In this document: positions 27,508 through 35,608 of the stretch, piece by piece
Layout: each line of letters starts with the position of its first letter
How positions within the stretch are numbered: position 1 is the first letter of the stretch
DNA from: Sphingorhabdus contaminans
Lineage (GTDB): Bacteria; Pseudomonadota; Alphaproteobacteria; Sphingomonadales; Sphingomonadaceae
Length of the DNA: 64,000 nucleotides
Assembly (NCBI RefSeq): GCF_007280415.1
Contig: NZ_VKKU01000001.1
Coordinates: 558,001-622,000, forward strand
Direction: 5' to 3'
Position numbers and translations under genes: made by a program
Notes under the pieces: generated by a model
The model's database searches: none
What the model was told of the DNA's origin: nothing
What the model saw: only the letters and a program-made list of their open reading frames with translations

Positions 27508-28779
27508 ATGACTAAGCTAAGCGGATCCGATACCAAGAGCACACTTTACTGCTCCTTCTGCGGGAAATCGCAGCACGAAGTCCGCAAACTGATTGCAGGG
27601 CCTACGGTATTCATCTGCGACGAATGCGTTGAATTATGCAACGATATCATTCGCGAAGAAACCAAGGGTACGTTGACCGGCCGCAAAGAAGGCGAAGTGC
27701 CGAGTCCGCAGGAAATCTGCGACGTTCTTGACGATTATGTCATTGGCCAGCCGCAGGCGAAGCGCGTTTTGTCCGTTGCTGTCCACAACCACTATAAGCG
27801 CCTGAACCATGGCGCAAAGGGTGCTGATGTCGAACTGGCCAAGTCGAACATCCTGCTTGTCGGACCGACAGGTTGTGGCAAGACCCTGCTGGCGCAGACT
27901 TTGGCAAAGACGTTTGACGTCCCATTCACGATGGCGGACGCGACGACTCTGACCGAGGCGGGCTATGTCGGTGAAGATGTCGAAAACATCATACTGAAGC
28001 TGTTGCAGGCGTCCGACTATAATGTCGAAAAGGCGCAGCGCGGCATTGTGTACATCGACGAAATCGACAAGATCAGCCGCAAGGCTGAAAATCCGTCAAT
28101 CACGCGCGATGTCAGCGGGGAGGGCGTTCAGCAGGCCCTTCTGAAGCTGATGGAAGGCACGACCGCAAGTGTGCCGCCCCAGGGTGGCCGCAAGCATCCG
28201 CAGCAGGAATTTCTGCAGGTCGACACCACCAACATCCTGTTCATCTGCGGCGGCGCGTTCGCAGGCCTGGAAAAGATCATTTCCAATCGGCTTGAAGGCA
28301 AGTCCATCGGATTTGGTGCCCATGTGGCCGATCCGGACGAACGCCGCACAGGCGAAGTGCTGAAACAGATCGAACCCGAAGATCTGCTGAAATATGGTTT
28401 GATCCCTGAATTTGTGGGCCGTTTGCCGGTGACCGCAACGCTGGAAGATCTCGACATTGCCGCACTGGTGAAGATCCTGTCCGAGCCGAAGAATGCGCTT
28501 GTTAAGCAGTATCGCAAGCTGTTCGAGATGGAAGATGTGGGCCTGAGCTTCACCGACGATGCTCTTGAAGCGGTCGCCAAAAAGGCGATTGAGCGCAAGA
28601 CAGGTGCGCGTGGTTTGCGTTCGATCCTAGAGGCGATTTTGCTCGATACGATGTTCGACCTGCCGACATTTGACGGCGTGGACGAAGTTGTGGTCGACAA
28701 GGATGTTGTTGAAGGCCGTAAAACTCCGGTGCTCGTATACGCCAAATCGGCAAAGGCCGAGAAGGAAGACGCGGCTTAA
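27508..28779 (+). CDS. clpX: ATP-dependent Clp protease ATP-binding subunit ClpX
   Basis: A 423-residue AAA+ unfoldase. The N-terminal zinc-binding domain has Cys15, Cys18, Cys37 and Cys40 (CSFC, CDEC). The AAA+ module carries Walker [13 protein letters not shown], Walker [10 protein letters not shown] and the sensor/arginine region [10 protein letters not shown], with the ClpP-docking IGF-type loop in the middle (SIGFGAHV). ATG at 27508 gives the normal start MTKLSG; a GTG 18 bases earlier is less likely. Confidence 0.96.
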   Translation: MTKLSGSDTKSTLYCSFCGKSQHEVRKLIAGPTVFICDECVELCNDIIREETKGTLTGRKEGEVPSPQEICDVLDDYVIGQPQAKRVLSVAVHNHYKRLNHGAKGADVELAKSNILLVGPTGCGKTLLAQTLAKTFDVPFTMADATTLTEAGYVGEDVENIILKLLQASDYNVEKAQRGIVYIDEIDKISRKAENPSITRDVSGEGVQQALLKLMEGTTASVPPQGGRKHPQQEFLQVDTTNILFICGGAFAGLEKIISNRLEGKSIGFGAHVADPDERRTGEVLKQIEPEDLLKYGLIPEFVGRLPVTATLEDLDIAALVKILSEPKNALVKQYRKLFEMEDVGLSFTDDALEAVAKKAIERKTGARGLRSILEAILLDTMFDLPTFDGVDEVVVDKDVVEGRKTPVLVYAKSAKAEKEDAA

Positions 28780-28929
28780 AGGCAGGCTGCGGAAGGGCAC
28801 TGTTGCGCCGCTGCAACAACTTCTAAAAAAAACATTAAATGCCCCTTTATGCCGCGGTTGCTGCAGCGCAGCACTTTGCCTGCGTGTGCGCAGTCGCTAA
28901 GGCCGAATCACTGCTGATTTGGGGCCCGG

Positions 28930-28947
28930 CTGTCATTTAACTGACAT
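28930..28947 (+). promoter_or_regulatory. Pho-box-like site upstream of the TonB receptor
   Basis: CTGTCAT-TTAA-CTGACAT: two 7-base direct repeats with one mismatch, separated by 4 bases, matching the recalled PhoB box layout CTGTCAT-N4-CTGTCAT. It lies in the 271-base region before the receptor gene, 104 bases from its ATG. It also reads as a TGTCA-N6-TGACA palindrome, so another regulator is possible. Confidence 0.5.
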
Positions 28948-29050
28948 TTTCCAACCCCAAGGGGGCGCTGCGACCACTCCCGCCGCCGCGATTCGACAAA
29001 TCGGACGCGTAGATTTGAGGTGGGTCGTTGGACATATAAGGGGTCTAGAC

Positions 29051-31672
29051 ATGAAATTTCGTTACACACTCGCTGTCAGCGCTGTTGCGCTTTCGGTATG
29101 CAGTTTTTCAAATGCGGCTTTCGCACAGTCGACCGGCTCGATCGAAGTCGACGATGAAGAAGTTGAAGCCATCGTTGTGACCGGTAGCCGTGCAGAGCAG
29201 GGCGTAAAGGGAGTTGTTGTACCCGACGCCACCAAGCCTCGCGCGGTTCTGACCGAAGAATTCATCGCCACGCAAACCTCTGGCCAGTCGATTCTGAACA
29301 CGATCAACCAGGTTCCCGGCGTCAACTTCACCAACTCGGACGCTTATGGTTCGTCTGGCGGTAACCTGCGTATTCGCGGTTTTGACGGTAACCGTATCAG
29401 CCTGACCTTCGACGGTTTTCCGCTGAACGATACTGGTAACTACGCCATCTTCTCGAACCAGCAGCTTGATCCGGAACTGATCTATTCGGTCAACGTCAAC
29501 CTCGGCACCACCGACGTTGACTCGCCCACGGCATCTGCTGCCGGCGGCACGGTCAACTATCTGACGCGCACCCCGAAAAGCGATATGGGCGGCGTTACTG
29601 TTCTGACTCTGGGTGGCGAAAATTATAAGCGTGCTTTCGGTATGTTCGACACCGGTGAATTCACCAAGTTCGGCACCCGCGCATTCATCGCCGCGTCCAG
29701 AACGGAATATGACAAGTTCAAAGGTCCGGGCGAAATCAAGAAATTCCAAGTGAACGCCGGTATCTACCATCCGATCGGCGACAATGGCGACTTCATATAC
29801 ATCAAGGGCCATTACAACGAAAACCGGAACAATTTTTACCGGAACATCACCCTGGCTGAAATCCGCTCGATCACCGGCCGTCCGTTGATGGCCAATGTCG
29901 GCGGCTTCACGAAGGCGCAGGAAGAAACCATCTTCAACTTCGACAACCTCGATACCTGCGCACGCACCTTTGCCGGTCCTGGCGTTGCCCAGAACGACAA
30001 TGGCGGTTCGGGCCCCAACGGAACCGGTGCAAGCGCCCCGGCAATTGCTGGTTCGACGGCAAATAACCCGTTGAACACGTCGAGCTGCAGCAACTTCTTT
30101 GGAGTCCGTATCAACCCTTCGAATACCGGTAACATCCGCCTGAACTCGAAGTTCACGATCACGGACAGCCTGACCTTCACCTTCGACTATGGCTATCAAT
30201 ATGTTCAGGCCAATGGCGGCGGTTCAACGGTTATCGCTGAAAACTCCGCGATTGTGCGTGGTTCTTCGGGTCTCGCTGGCAAGGATTATAACGGCGATGG
30301 CGATTTTCTCGACTCGATCCGTTTCTACACGCCGAACAACACCCGCACCAACCGCTTCACGGTCCTGACCTCGCTGATCTGGGACATCACCGACGCGCAC
30401 CGCGTTCGTGTGGCCTACACCTTTGACCGTGGTCGTCACCGTCAGACCGGCCAGTGGGGCTATCTGGATGGCCGTGGTTTCCCTGAATCGCCCTTTGGCG
30501 GCTTGACCGGACGTCCGGTTCTGTCGGCAGATGGCGTTGAGCTGCGTCAGCGCGATCGTCTTTCGATCGCTTTGCTGAACCAGCTTTCGGCGCAATATGT
30601 CGGTAAGTTCTTCGACGACGCCCTGCGGGTCGAGGCAGGTCTGCGTATGCCGTTCTTCGAGCGCGATCTCGAAAACTTCTGCTTCACGCAAACCAGCGGT
30701 AGCGGTTTTGCAACCTGCACCTCGCAGCCCGTTGGCACGACAGCAGTTCCGAACACCGGTGGCCAGATCTTCATCGTGCCGCCTACGGCAGTGGGTCCTT
30801 TCGCATCAAACGCGGTATGGGCACCTTTCACGGCGAAATACAAATTCTCGCCCGTCCTGCCGAGCTTTGGCTTCACCTACCGGATTACCGATGATGCATC
30901 GATCTTCGGCAGCTATGCCAAGGGCTTCTCGTCGCCGCGTACCGACAACCTTTACCGTGCGCCGATCGTGTCGGTTGATCCTGAAACCACCGATACGTTC
31001 GATTTGGGTGTTCGCTACACCACCAACCGCGTCCAGGCACAGGCTACGGCATGGATGACCGATTTCAAAAACCGCATCGTAACCTCGTTCGATCAGGTTA
31101 ATGGTATCTCGGTCGACCGTAACATTGGTACGGTTAAGGGTAAGGGCGTCGATATCGGTATCGCCATCCGTCCGCTGGACTGGTTCACCTTCCAGGGTAA
31201 TGCGTCGTACAACGACTCGACGCTGCGTGACGACATTCTGGTGTCGAGCACCGTTACCCTGCCCACAAAGGGCAAGCGCGTCGTGGAAACGCCGAAATGG
31301 ACCCTTGGCTATCGTGCACAGGTCGAATTCGGCCCGGTTTCTGCTGGCCTGCAGGTCAAATATGTCAGCGACCGTTTTGCGACCGACCTGAACGACATCA
31401 AGTCGGAAGCCTACACCACGGCTGACTTCGATGCCCGTTTCGATCTGGATCAGTTCGGTGCGAAGAACAGCTGGTTGCAGTTCAACGTGACCAACATCTT
31501 CGACCGCTTCTATCTTGCCAACATCGGCACCCAGATTGCTGGCCCTGCAAACAATGGTCTGGTTCTGGTTCCGGGTCTGGCCGCAGGCGCTTCGATCCCT
31601 GGTGGTTCGGCTCCGAACTTCAGCATCGGCGCACCGCGCACCTTCTCGGGCACCTTGCGCATCGGTTTCTAA
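29051..31672 (+). CDS. TonB-dependent receptor
   Basis: An 873-residue outer-membrane receptor. A signal peptide (1-25, ending NAAFAQ) precedes a TonB-box-like EEVEAIVVTGSR near 35-46, a plug domain (LNTINQVPGVNFT, NLRIRGFDGNRISLTFDG, GGTVNYLTRTP) and a 22-strand-type barrel ending in an aromatic C-terminus (LRIGF). The longer frame from 28919 runs through intergenic sequence; ATG at 29051 is preceded by AAGGGG. Substrate unknown; the Pho-box-like site suggests import of a phosphorus-containing or phosphate-regulated nutrient. Confidence 0.9.
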   Translation: MKFRYTLAVSAVALSVCSFSNAAFAQSTGSIEVDDEEVEAIVVTGSRAEQGVKGVVVPDATKPRAVLTEEFIATQTSGQSILNTINQVPGVNFTNSDAYGSSGGNLRIRGFDGNRISLTFDGFPLNDTGNYAIFSNQQLDPELIYSVNVNLGTTDVDSPTASAAGGTVNYLTRTPKSDMGGVTVLTLGGENYKRAFGMFDTGEFTKFGTRAFIAASRTEYDKFKGPGEIKKFQVNAGIYHPIGDNGDFIYIKGHYNENRNNFYRNITLAEIRSITGRPLMANVGGFTKAQEETIFNFDNLDTCARTFAGPGVAQNDNGGSGPNGTGASAPAIAGSTANNPLNTSSCSNFFGVRINPSNTGNIRLNSKFTITDSLTFTFDYGYQYVQANGGGSTVIAENSAIVRGSSGLAGKDYNGDGDFLDSIRFYTPNNTRTNRFTVLTSLIWDITDAHRVRVAYTFDRGRHRQTGQWGYLDGRGFPESPFGGLTGRPVLSADGVELRQRDRLSIALLNQLSAQYVGKFFDDALRVEAGLRMPFFERDLENFCFTQTSGSGFATCTSQPVGTTAVPNTGGQIFIVPPTAVGPFASNAVWAPFTAKYKFSPVLPSFGFTYRITDDASIFGSYAKGFSSPRTDNLYRAPIVSVDPETTDTFDLGVRYTTNRVQAQATAWMTDFKNRIVTSFDQVNGISVDRNIGTVKGKGVDIGIAIRPLDWFTFQGNASYNDSTLRDDILVSSTVTLPTKGKRVVETPKWTLGYRAQVEFGPVSAGLQVKYVSDRFATDLNDIKSEAYTTADFDARFDLDQFGAKNSWLQFNVTNIFDRFYLANIGTQIAGPANNGLVLVPGLAAGASIPGGSAPNFSIGAPRTFSGTLRIGF

Positions 31673-31696
31673 TCAACCGATCAGAGCGAATAGGAA

Positions 31697-31725
31697 AGGG
31701 CGGGGCTTCGGCTCCGCCCTTTTTA
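31697..31725 (+). terminator. Intrinsic terminator after the TonB receptor
   Basis: AGGGCGGGGC-TTCG-GCTCCGCCCT: a 10-bp stem with one G-U pair and a stable UUCG tetraloop closed by C-G, followed by TTTTA. Confidence 0.9.
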
Positions 31726-31729
31726 TTTG

Positions 31730-32431
31730 CTATTTGTAGATGCAGCTATCGAGGCCATCGCGTTGAACCACGCGGATGCGGGCGGCGATGCTGTTGCCAT
31801 AACGACGTGTAAAGCCGCCTGCACCGTGGACGGCACGTTTTTTGGGCAGCGGAAGTACTGCGGCGATTCTCGCTGCTTCCTGACGGGTCAGGTTCTTCGC
31901 GCTTTTCTTATAATAACGCTGTGCTCCGGCTTCGGCACCATAAGTCCCGATGCCCGTTTCGGCGACGTTCAGATAGACTTCCATGATGCGGCGCTTGCCC
32001 CAGATCGTTTCGATCAGGAATGTGAAATAAACCTCCGGCACCTTGCGCAAATAGCGTGTCCAGCCGCTGCCTTGCCAGAGGAACACATTTTTGGCGGTCT
32101 GCTGACTGATCGTGGAGCCGCCGCGCATACGGCCGCCGCTCTTGTTACGTTCCAGCGCCTTTTCAATAGCTTCGCGGTCAAAGCCGTCATGATTGCAAAA
32201 TTTGCCATCCTCGGCCGCGATAACGGCCCGGACCAGATTGGGTGAGATGTTGGACAGCCGCGTCCAATCCCGCGTCGCTCCATTGCTGTCGAACAGCATG
32301 GTCAGGGTCGTAGGGACGGGTACCACGGCGTAAATCGCGGTCAATGCGACACTACCGATCAAAAAATAAAGCAACCATTTGAAGGTAAAGCGGAAGAAAC
32401 GGGCGGAAAACGAGCGCTTCGGTTCGGTCAT
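31730..32431 (-). CDS. mtgA: Monofunctional peptidoglycan glycosyltransferase
   Basis: A 233-residue GT51 enzyme that polymerises lipid II into glycan strands at the outer face of the inner membrane. It has an N-terminal transmembrane segment (about 15-38) and the catalytic motifs [14 protein letters not shown] (essential Glu), [13 protein letters not shown], and [25 protein letters not shown]. No transpeptidase domain is fused, which separates it from class A PBPs. It is convergent with the TonB receptor; rpoH is 53 bases upstream on the same strand. Confidence 0.94.
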   Translation of the reverse strand: MTEPKRSFSARFFRFTFKWLLYFLIGSVALTAIYAVVPVPTTLTMLFDSNGATRDWTRLSNISPNLVRAVIAAEDGKFCNHDGFDREAIEKALERNKSGGRMRGGSTISQQTAKNVFLWQGSGWTRYLRKVPEVYFTFLIETIWGKRRIMEVYLNVAETGIGTYGAEAGAQRYYKKSAKNLTRQEAARIAAVLPLPKKRAVHGAGGFTRRYGNSIAARIRVVQRDGLDSCIYK

Positions 32432-32484
32432 AGACCAAAGCTAGCGCAGCATATTCCGCCCGTCACCTGTTTTTACGGTTTGCC

Positions 32485-33390
32485 TTAATTGGCGAGAATC
32501 AAACGCTTTTCACCCGCGATGCGCATCATCGCCTTCTGAAGCTTTTCAAACGCGCGTACTTCGATCTGACGCACACGTTCGCGGCTGACATTATATGTCT
32601 GGCTCAGCTCCTCGAGCGTTTTAGGCTCGTCGATCAGGCGGCGCTCGGTCAGGATGTGCTTTTCACGATCATTCAGGCTGTCGAGTGCTTCAGACAGCAT
32701 TGCATGCCGCATGTCGCCTTCCTGTGCCTCGGCAACACGTTCATCCTGCAAAGGCTCGTCATCAACAAGCCAATCCTGCCACTGGCCGTCACCATCTTCG
32801 CGCATCGGCACGTTGAGTGACGTATCGCCACCCATCGCCATCCGGCGGTTCATGTTGTGCACTTCTTCTTCAGACACGCCCAAATCTGTCGCGATCTTGC
32901 TGACCGCTTCCGGATTTAAGTCGCCATCTTCAAAGGCTTGCAGGTTATTCTTCATACGACGCAGATTGAAGAACAGCTTCTTCTGCGCTGCGGTGGTGCC
33001 GATTTTCACCAGGCTCCAGCTACGCAGAATGAATTCCTGCATCGATGCACGGATCCACCACATTGCGTAGGTGGCAAGACGGAAGCCCCGGTCGGGATCA
33101 AATTTCTTAACGCCCTGCATCAACCCGATATTGCCTTCCGAAATAAGCTCGGAAACCGGCAATCCATAGCCGCGATAGCCCATCGCAATTTTGGAAACGA
33201 GGCGCAGGTGCGAGGTGACGAGCTGCTCGGCAGCTTTCGGGTCACCATGTTCCTGATAACGCTTGGCGAGCATATATTCCTGCTCGGGCTTGAGCACCGG
33301 GAATTTCCGGATTTCGCTCAAATATCTATTTAGGCTCGCATCCCCCCCGAGAGCAGGGATTGTGGCCGGAACATTCTTATGATCAGACAT
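32485..33390 (-). CDS. rpoH: RNA polymerase heat-shock sigma factor sigma-32
   Basis: A 301-residue sigma-70-family factor. Region 2 is HLRLVSKIAMGYRGYGLPVSEL and the GNIGLMQGVKKFDPDRGFRLATYAMWWIRASMQE block. The diagnostic RpoH box QKKLFFNLRR lies at 136-145, and region 4 has TLEELSQTYNVSRERVRQIE. The missing N-terminal region 1.1 and the RpoH box separate it from RpoD. ATG at 33390 is chosen over an upstream in-frame start. It directs transcription of chaperone and protease genes; clpP in this window has a matching promoter. Confidence 0.95.
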   Translation of the reverse strand: MSDHKNVPATIPALGGDASLNRYLSEIRKFPVLKPEQEYMLAKRYQEHGDPKAAEQLVTSHLRLVSKIAMGYRGYGLPVSELISEGNIGLMQGVKKFDPDRGFRLATYAMWWIRASMQEFILRSWSLVKIGTTAAQKKLFFNLRRMKNNLQAFEDGDLNPEAVSKIATDLGVSEEEVHNMNRRMAMGGDTSLNVPMREDGDGQWQDWLVDDEPLQDERVAEAQEGDMRHAMLSEALDSLNDREKHILTERRLIDEPKTLEELSQTYNVSRERVRQIEVRAFEKLQKAMMRIAGEKRLILAN

Positions 33391-33462
33391 GTTTCTCTCT
33401 TTCAATGTTGCCTGCAACCGGGCCTCATCAAGCACCCGACAGCACGCGTTCCCTATCAAAAC

Positions 33463-34404
33463 CTATATACGAAGATGACTTAACAGAAGCTGCATATCTT
33501 CTGGTAAACTGCTTTCGAACAATAAAGTTTCTCCAGATATTGGGTGAATAAACCCCAGCGACGCGGCGTGCAATGCCTGTCTATCGAATTTGGACTGATT
33601 TTGTCCGATTCTGTATGGGTTTTGTCGATTAGAATAAACGGAATCCCCAATTAACGGGTGTCCGATATGCGCCATATGGACGCGAACCTGATGTGTCCGC
33701 CCAGTTTCCAATGTGCACTCAACAAGCGCTGTTTTGGCAAATGTTTCAACCGTGCGGTAATGGGTAACGGCATGCTTTCCTTTGTTTTCAGGAAGTACGG
33801 CCATTTTTTTGCGGTTGGTCGTCGACCGGCCTATTTGCGTCTTTACCGTGCCGGCGGGCGGCGCAGGAATGCCGTTGACGATCGCTAGATAGCGTCGCTC
33901 AATGTCATGTGCGGCGAATAGTTTTGCCAGCCCCTCATGCGCGGAATCGCTTTTCGCAACGACCAGCAGGCCCGACGTATCCTTGTCGATTCGATGCACG
34001 ATACCCGGACGTTCGACGCCGCCAATACCGGATAGCTGCCCTTTGCAATGGTGTAGCAACGCATTAACGAGTGTGCCGTCCGCATGGCCAGCCGCGGGAT
34101 GGACGACAAGGCCCGCTGGCTTGTCGACGATGATCAGATGTTCGTCTTCGAATACAATAGTCAGGCCGATTTCCTGCGCTTCGGCCTTGTCCGGGCGTGG
34201 GGCAGGGACAGAAAGCTCGAAATTCTGTCCGGCAAATTTCTTGGAGGCTGCGTCGGTCGTCGCCTTACCTGCAATCCGCAGCGCGTCCTCAGCGATCAGA
34301 GCCTGAATACGGGCGCGCGAAAATTGGGGCAGGGCATGGGCCAATGCACTGTCCAGGCGTCCTTCGCCTAACACTCCTGAAAATATGGTATTTTCCCCAA
34401 CCAT
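33463..34404 (-). CDS. rluD: RluA/RluD family 23S rRNA pseudouridine synthase
   Basis: A 313-residue pseudouridine synthase. An N-terminal S4-like RNA-binding domain (residues 15-75, RLDSALAHALPQFSRARIQALI) precedes the catalytic domain with VDKPAGLVVHPAAGH and HRIDKDTSGLLVVAK containing the catalytic Asp. Length and the S4 domain fit RluD (helix 69 modification), but RluA/RluC paralogues are hard to exclude. rpoH lies 72 bases downstream, a neighbourhood common in alphaproteobacteria. Confidence 0.88.
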   Translation of the reverse strand: MVGENTIFSGVLGEGRLDSALAHALPQFSRARIQALIAEDALRIAGKATTDAASKKFAGQNFELSVPAPRPDKAEAQEIGLTIVFEDEHLIIVDKPAGLVVHPAAGHADGTLVNALLHHCKGQLSGIGGVERPGIVHRIDKDTSGLLVVAKSDSAHEGLAKLFAAHDIERRYLAIVNGIPAPPAGTVKTQIGRSTTNRKKMAVLPENKGKHAVTHYRTVETFAKTALVECTLETGRTHQVRVHMAHIGHPLIGDSVYSNRQNPYRIGQNQSKFDRQALHAASLGFIHPISGETLLFESSLPEDMQLLLSHLRI

Positions 34405-34420
34405 CGCCTAGACATGGGTG

Positions 34421-34828
34421 ATGCCATTGCGAATATCAAGGAAGCATCACAACGAACTTCTGGAACGGTCGCTTGCTGCCGGAAATCAGGAGTGCTGCGG
34501 CCTTCTTTTGGGGCAGGGTGATCGTGTGCTGGAGGTGGTGTCTTGTACCAATGTGGCGGATGATCCTGCGCTAAATTTCGAACTGGACCCCGGGGTTCTG
34601 CTGTCCCGCCACAAGGCCGCGCGTCACGGCGGAATGCCGATTATCGGCTATTACCATTCCCATCCCAATGGCCGCGCCGAACCATCGGCAACCGATGCAG
34701 CACAGGCGGCGGATGATGGACGCTATTGGGTGATAATCGCCGGAAACAGCGTGTCAGGCTGGAGACCTGAAGGGCAAGCAGAGCAAGTAATCGGATTTGA
34801 GTCCATTCCCATCCTAGTCGAGGGTTGA
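34421..34828 (+). CDS. JAMM/Mov34 (M67) family metalloprotease
   Basis: A 135-residue stand-alone JAMM domain. The zinc-protease signature is complete: Glu24 in QECCGLL, His79 and His81 in YYHSHP, Ser89 and Asp92 in EPSATDAA. Bacterial stand-alone members cleave bonds after ubiquitin-like or sulfur-carrier proteins (as in cysteine synthesis), but no carrier or E1-like gene is adjacent. A GTG at 34418 directly precedes the ATG; ATG is preferred. Divergent from rluD with only 16 bases between starts. Confidence 0.85.
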   Translation: MPLRISRKHHNELLERSLAAGNQECCGLLLGQGDRVLEVVSCTNVADDPALNFELDPGVLLSRHKAARHGGMPIIGYYHSHPNGRAEPSATDAAQAADDGRYWVIIAGNSVSGWRPEGQAEQVIGFESIPILVEG

Positions 34829-34885
34829 ATCCACGGGAAACAACGTCCATGAGCGCTGCAACAAGCTAATTTGGGAATTTTATCA

Positions 34886-35527
34886 ATGACGGAGTCCGAA
34901 GTAGACCTTGCCAGCCTCTTATGTTCGCGGTTGTGCCATGACCTCCTGAGCCCTGTCGGGGCGATGAATAATGGCCTCGAATTGCTGGCGGACGAACATG
35001 ATCCGGAAATGCGGCAGCGGTGCATGGATTTGCTGGCCGAAAGCGCGAAATCGGCGGCGGACAAACTGAAATTCTTTCGCCTCGCTTTTGGTGCGGCGGG
35101 CGGATTCGGTTCGGAAGTTGATCCCAATGATGCCAAAGCAGTCATCGAACCTTTGGTAACAGCGTCCGGACGGACGACCCTGGAATGGGCGGTGCCCGCC
35201 GGTTTCATGCCCAAACGCGCCATCAAGATTTTGCTGAACCTCGTCCTGCTCGCCAATGACGCTCTCGTGCGGGGCGGAACTTTGTTCGTCGGTGCCGAAA
35301 GCCGTGAGGGCGAACATGAGATCGTCATCCGTGCCAATGGCCCGCGGATTGTGATGGACGAAGCCATACGCACGACGCTGTCGGGAAATCTGGAAGCTGG
35401 ATCGGTTGATTCGCGTACGGCGGCGGCCTGGATGGCGCGCAATCTGGCGGTGCGTGGCGGCGGTTTGGTGCAATTGGCCGAACCTGATGCCGAACATCTG
35501 ATAATCGGCGCGCTCATACGCAATTGA
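34886..35527 (+). CDS. chpT: Histidine phosphotransferase ChpT
   Basis: A 213-residue dimeric histidine phosphotransferase of the alphaproteobacterial cell-cycle relay (CckA to ChpT to CtrA/CpdR). The phospho-accepting region SRLCHDLLSPVGAMNNGLELL gives His18, followed by a degenerate ATPase-like C-terminal domain (KILLNLVLLANDAL; GGGLVQL). ATG at 34886 (MTESEVDL) fits the family; the frame opens slightly earlier with TTG. It precedes the chemosensory genes on the same strand by 81 bases. Confidence 0.87.
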   Translation: MTESEVDLASLLCSRLCHDLLSPVGAMNNGLELLADEHDPEMRQRCMDLLAESAKSAADKLKFFRLAFGAAGGFGSEVDPNDAKAVIEPLVTASGRTTLEWAVPAGFMPKRAIKILLNLVLLANDALVRGGTLFVGAESREGEHEIVIRANGPRIVMDEAIRTTLSGNLEAGSVDSRTAAAWMARNLAVRGGGLVQLAEPDAEHLIIGALIRN

Positions 35528-35548
35528 CCCTTGCGAAAAGGGGCTTTG

Positions 35549-35564
35549 TAAACGGCATCTTAAC
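35549..35564 (+). promoter_or_regulatory. CtrA-box-like site upstream of cheA
   Basis: TAAA-N7-TTAAC, one mismatch from the recalled CtrA consensus TTAA-N7-TTAAC, 44 bases upstream of the cheA ATG and directly after chpT, whose product phosphorylates CtrA. A second similar site precedes cheY. Confidence 0.4.
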
Positions 35565-35608
35565 CATATCAGGGCACATCTCCAGCTTCGCTTATCGAGG
35601 CTGGATAA

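Noticed and set aside
29108-30199. 363-codon open frame antisense to the TonB receptor
   Set aside because: No domain is recognisable and composition is that of a shadow frame; the sense gene is well supported.
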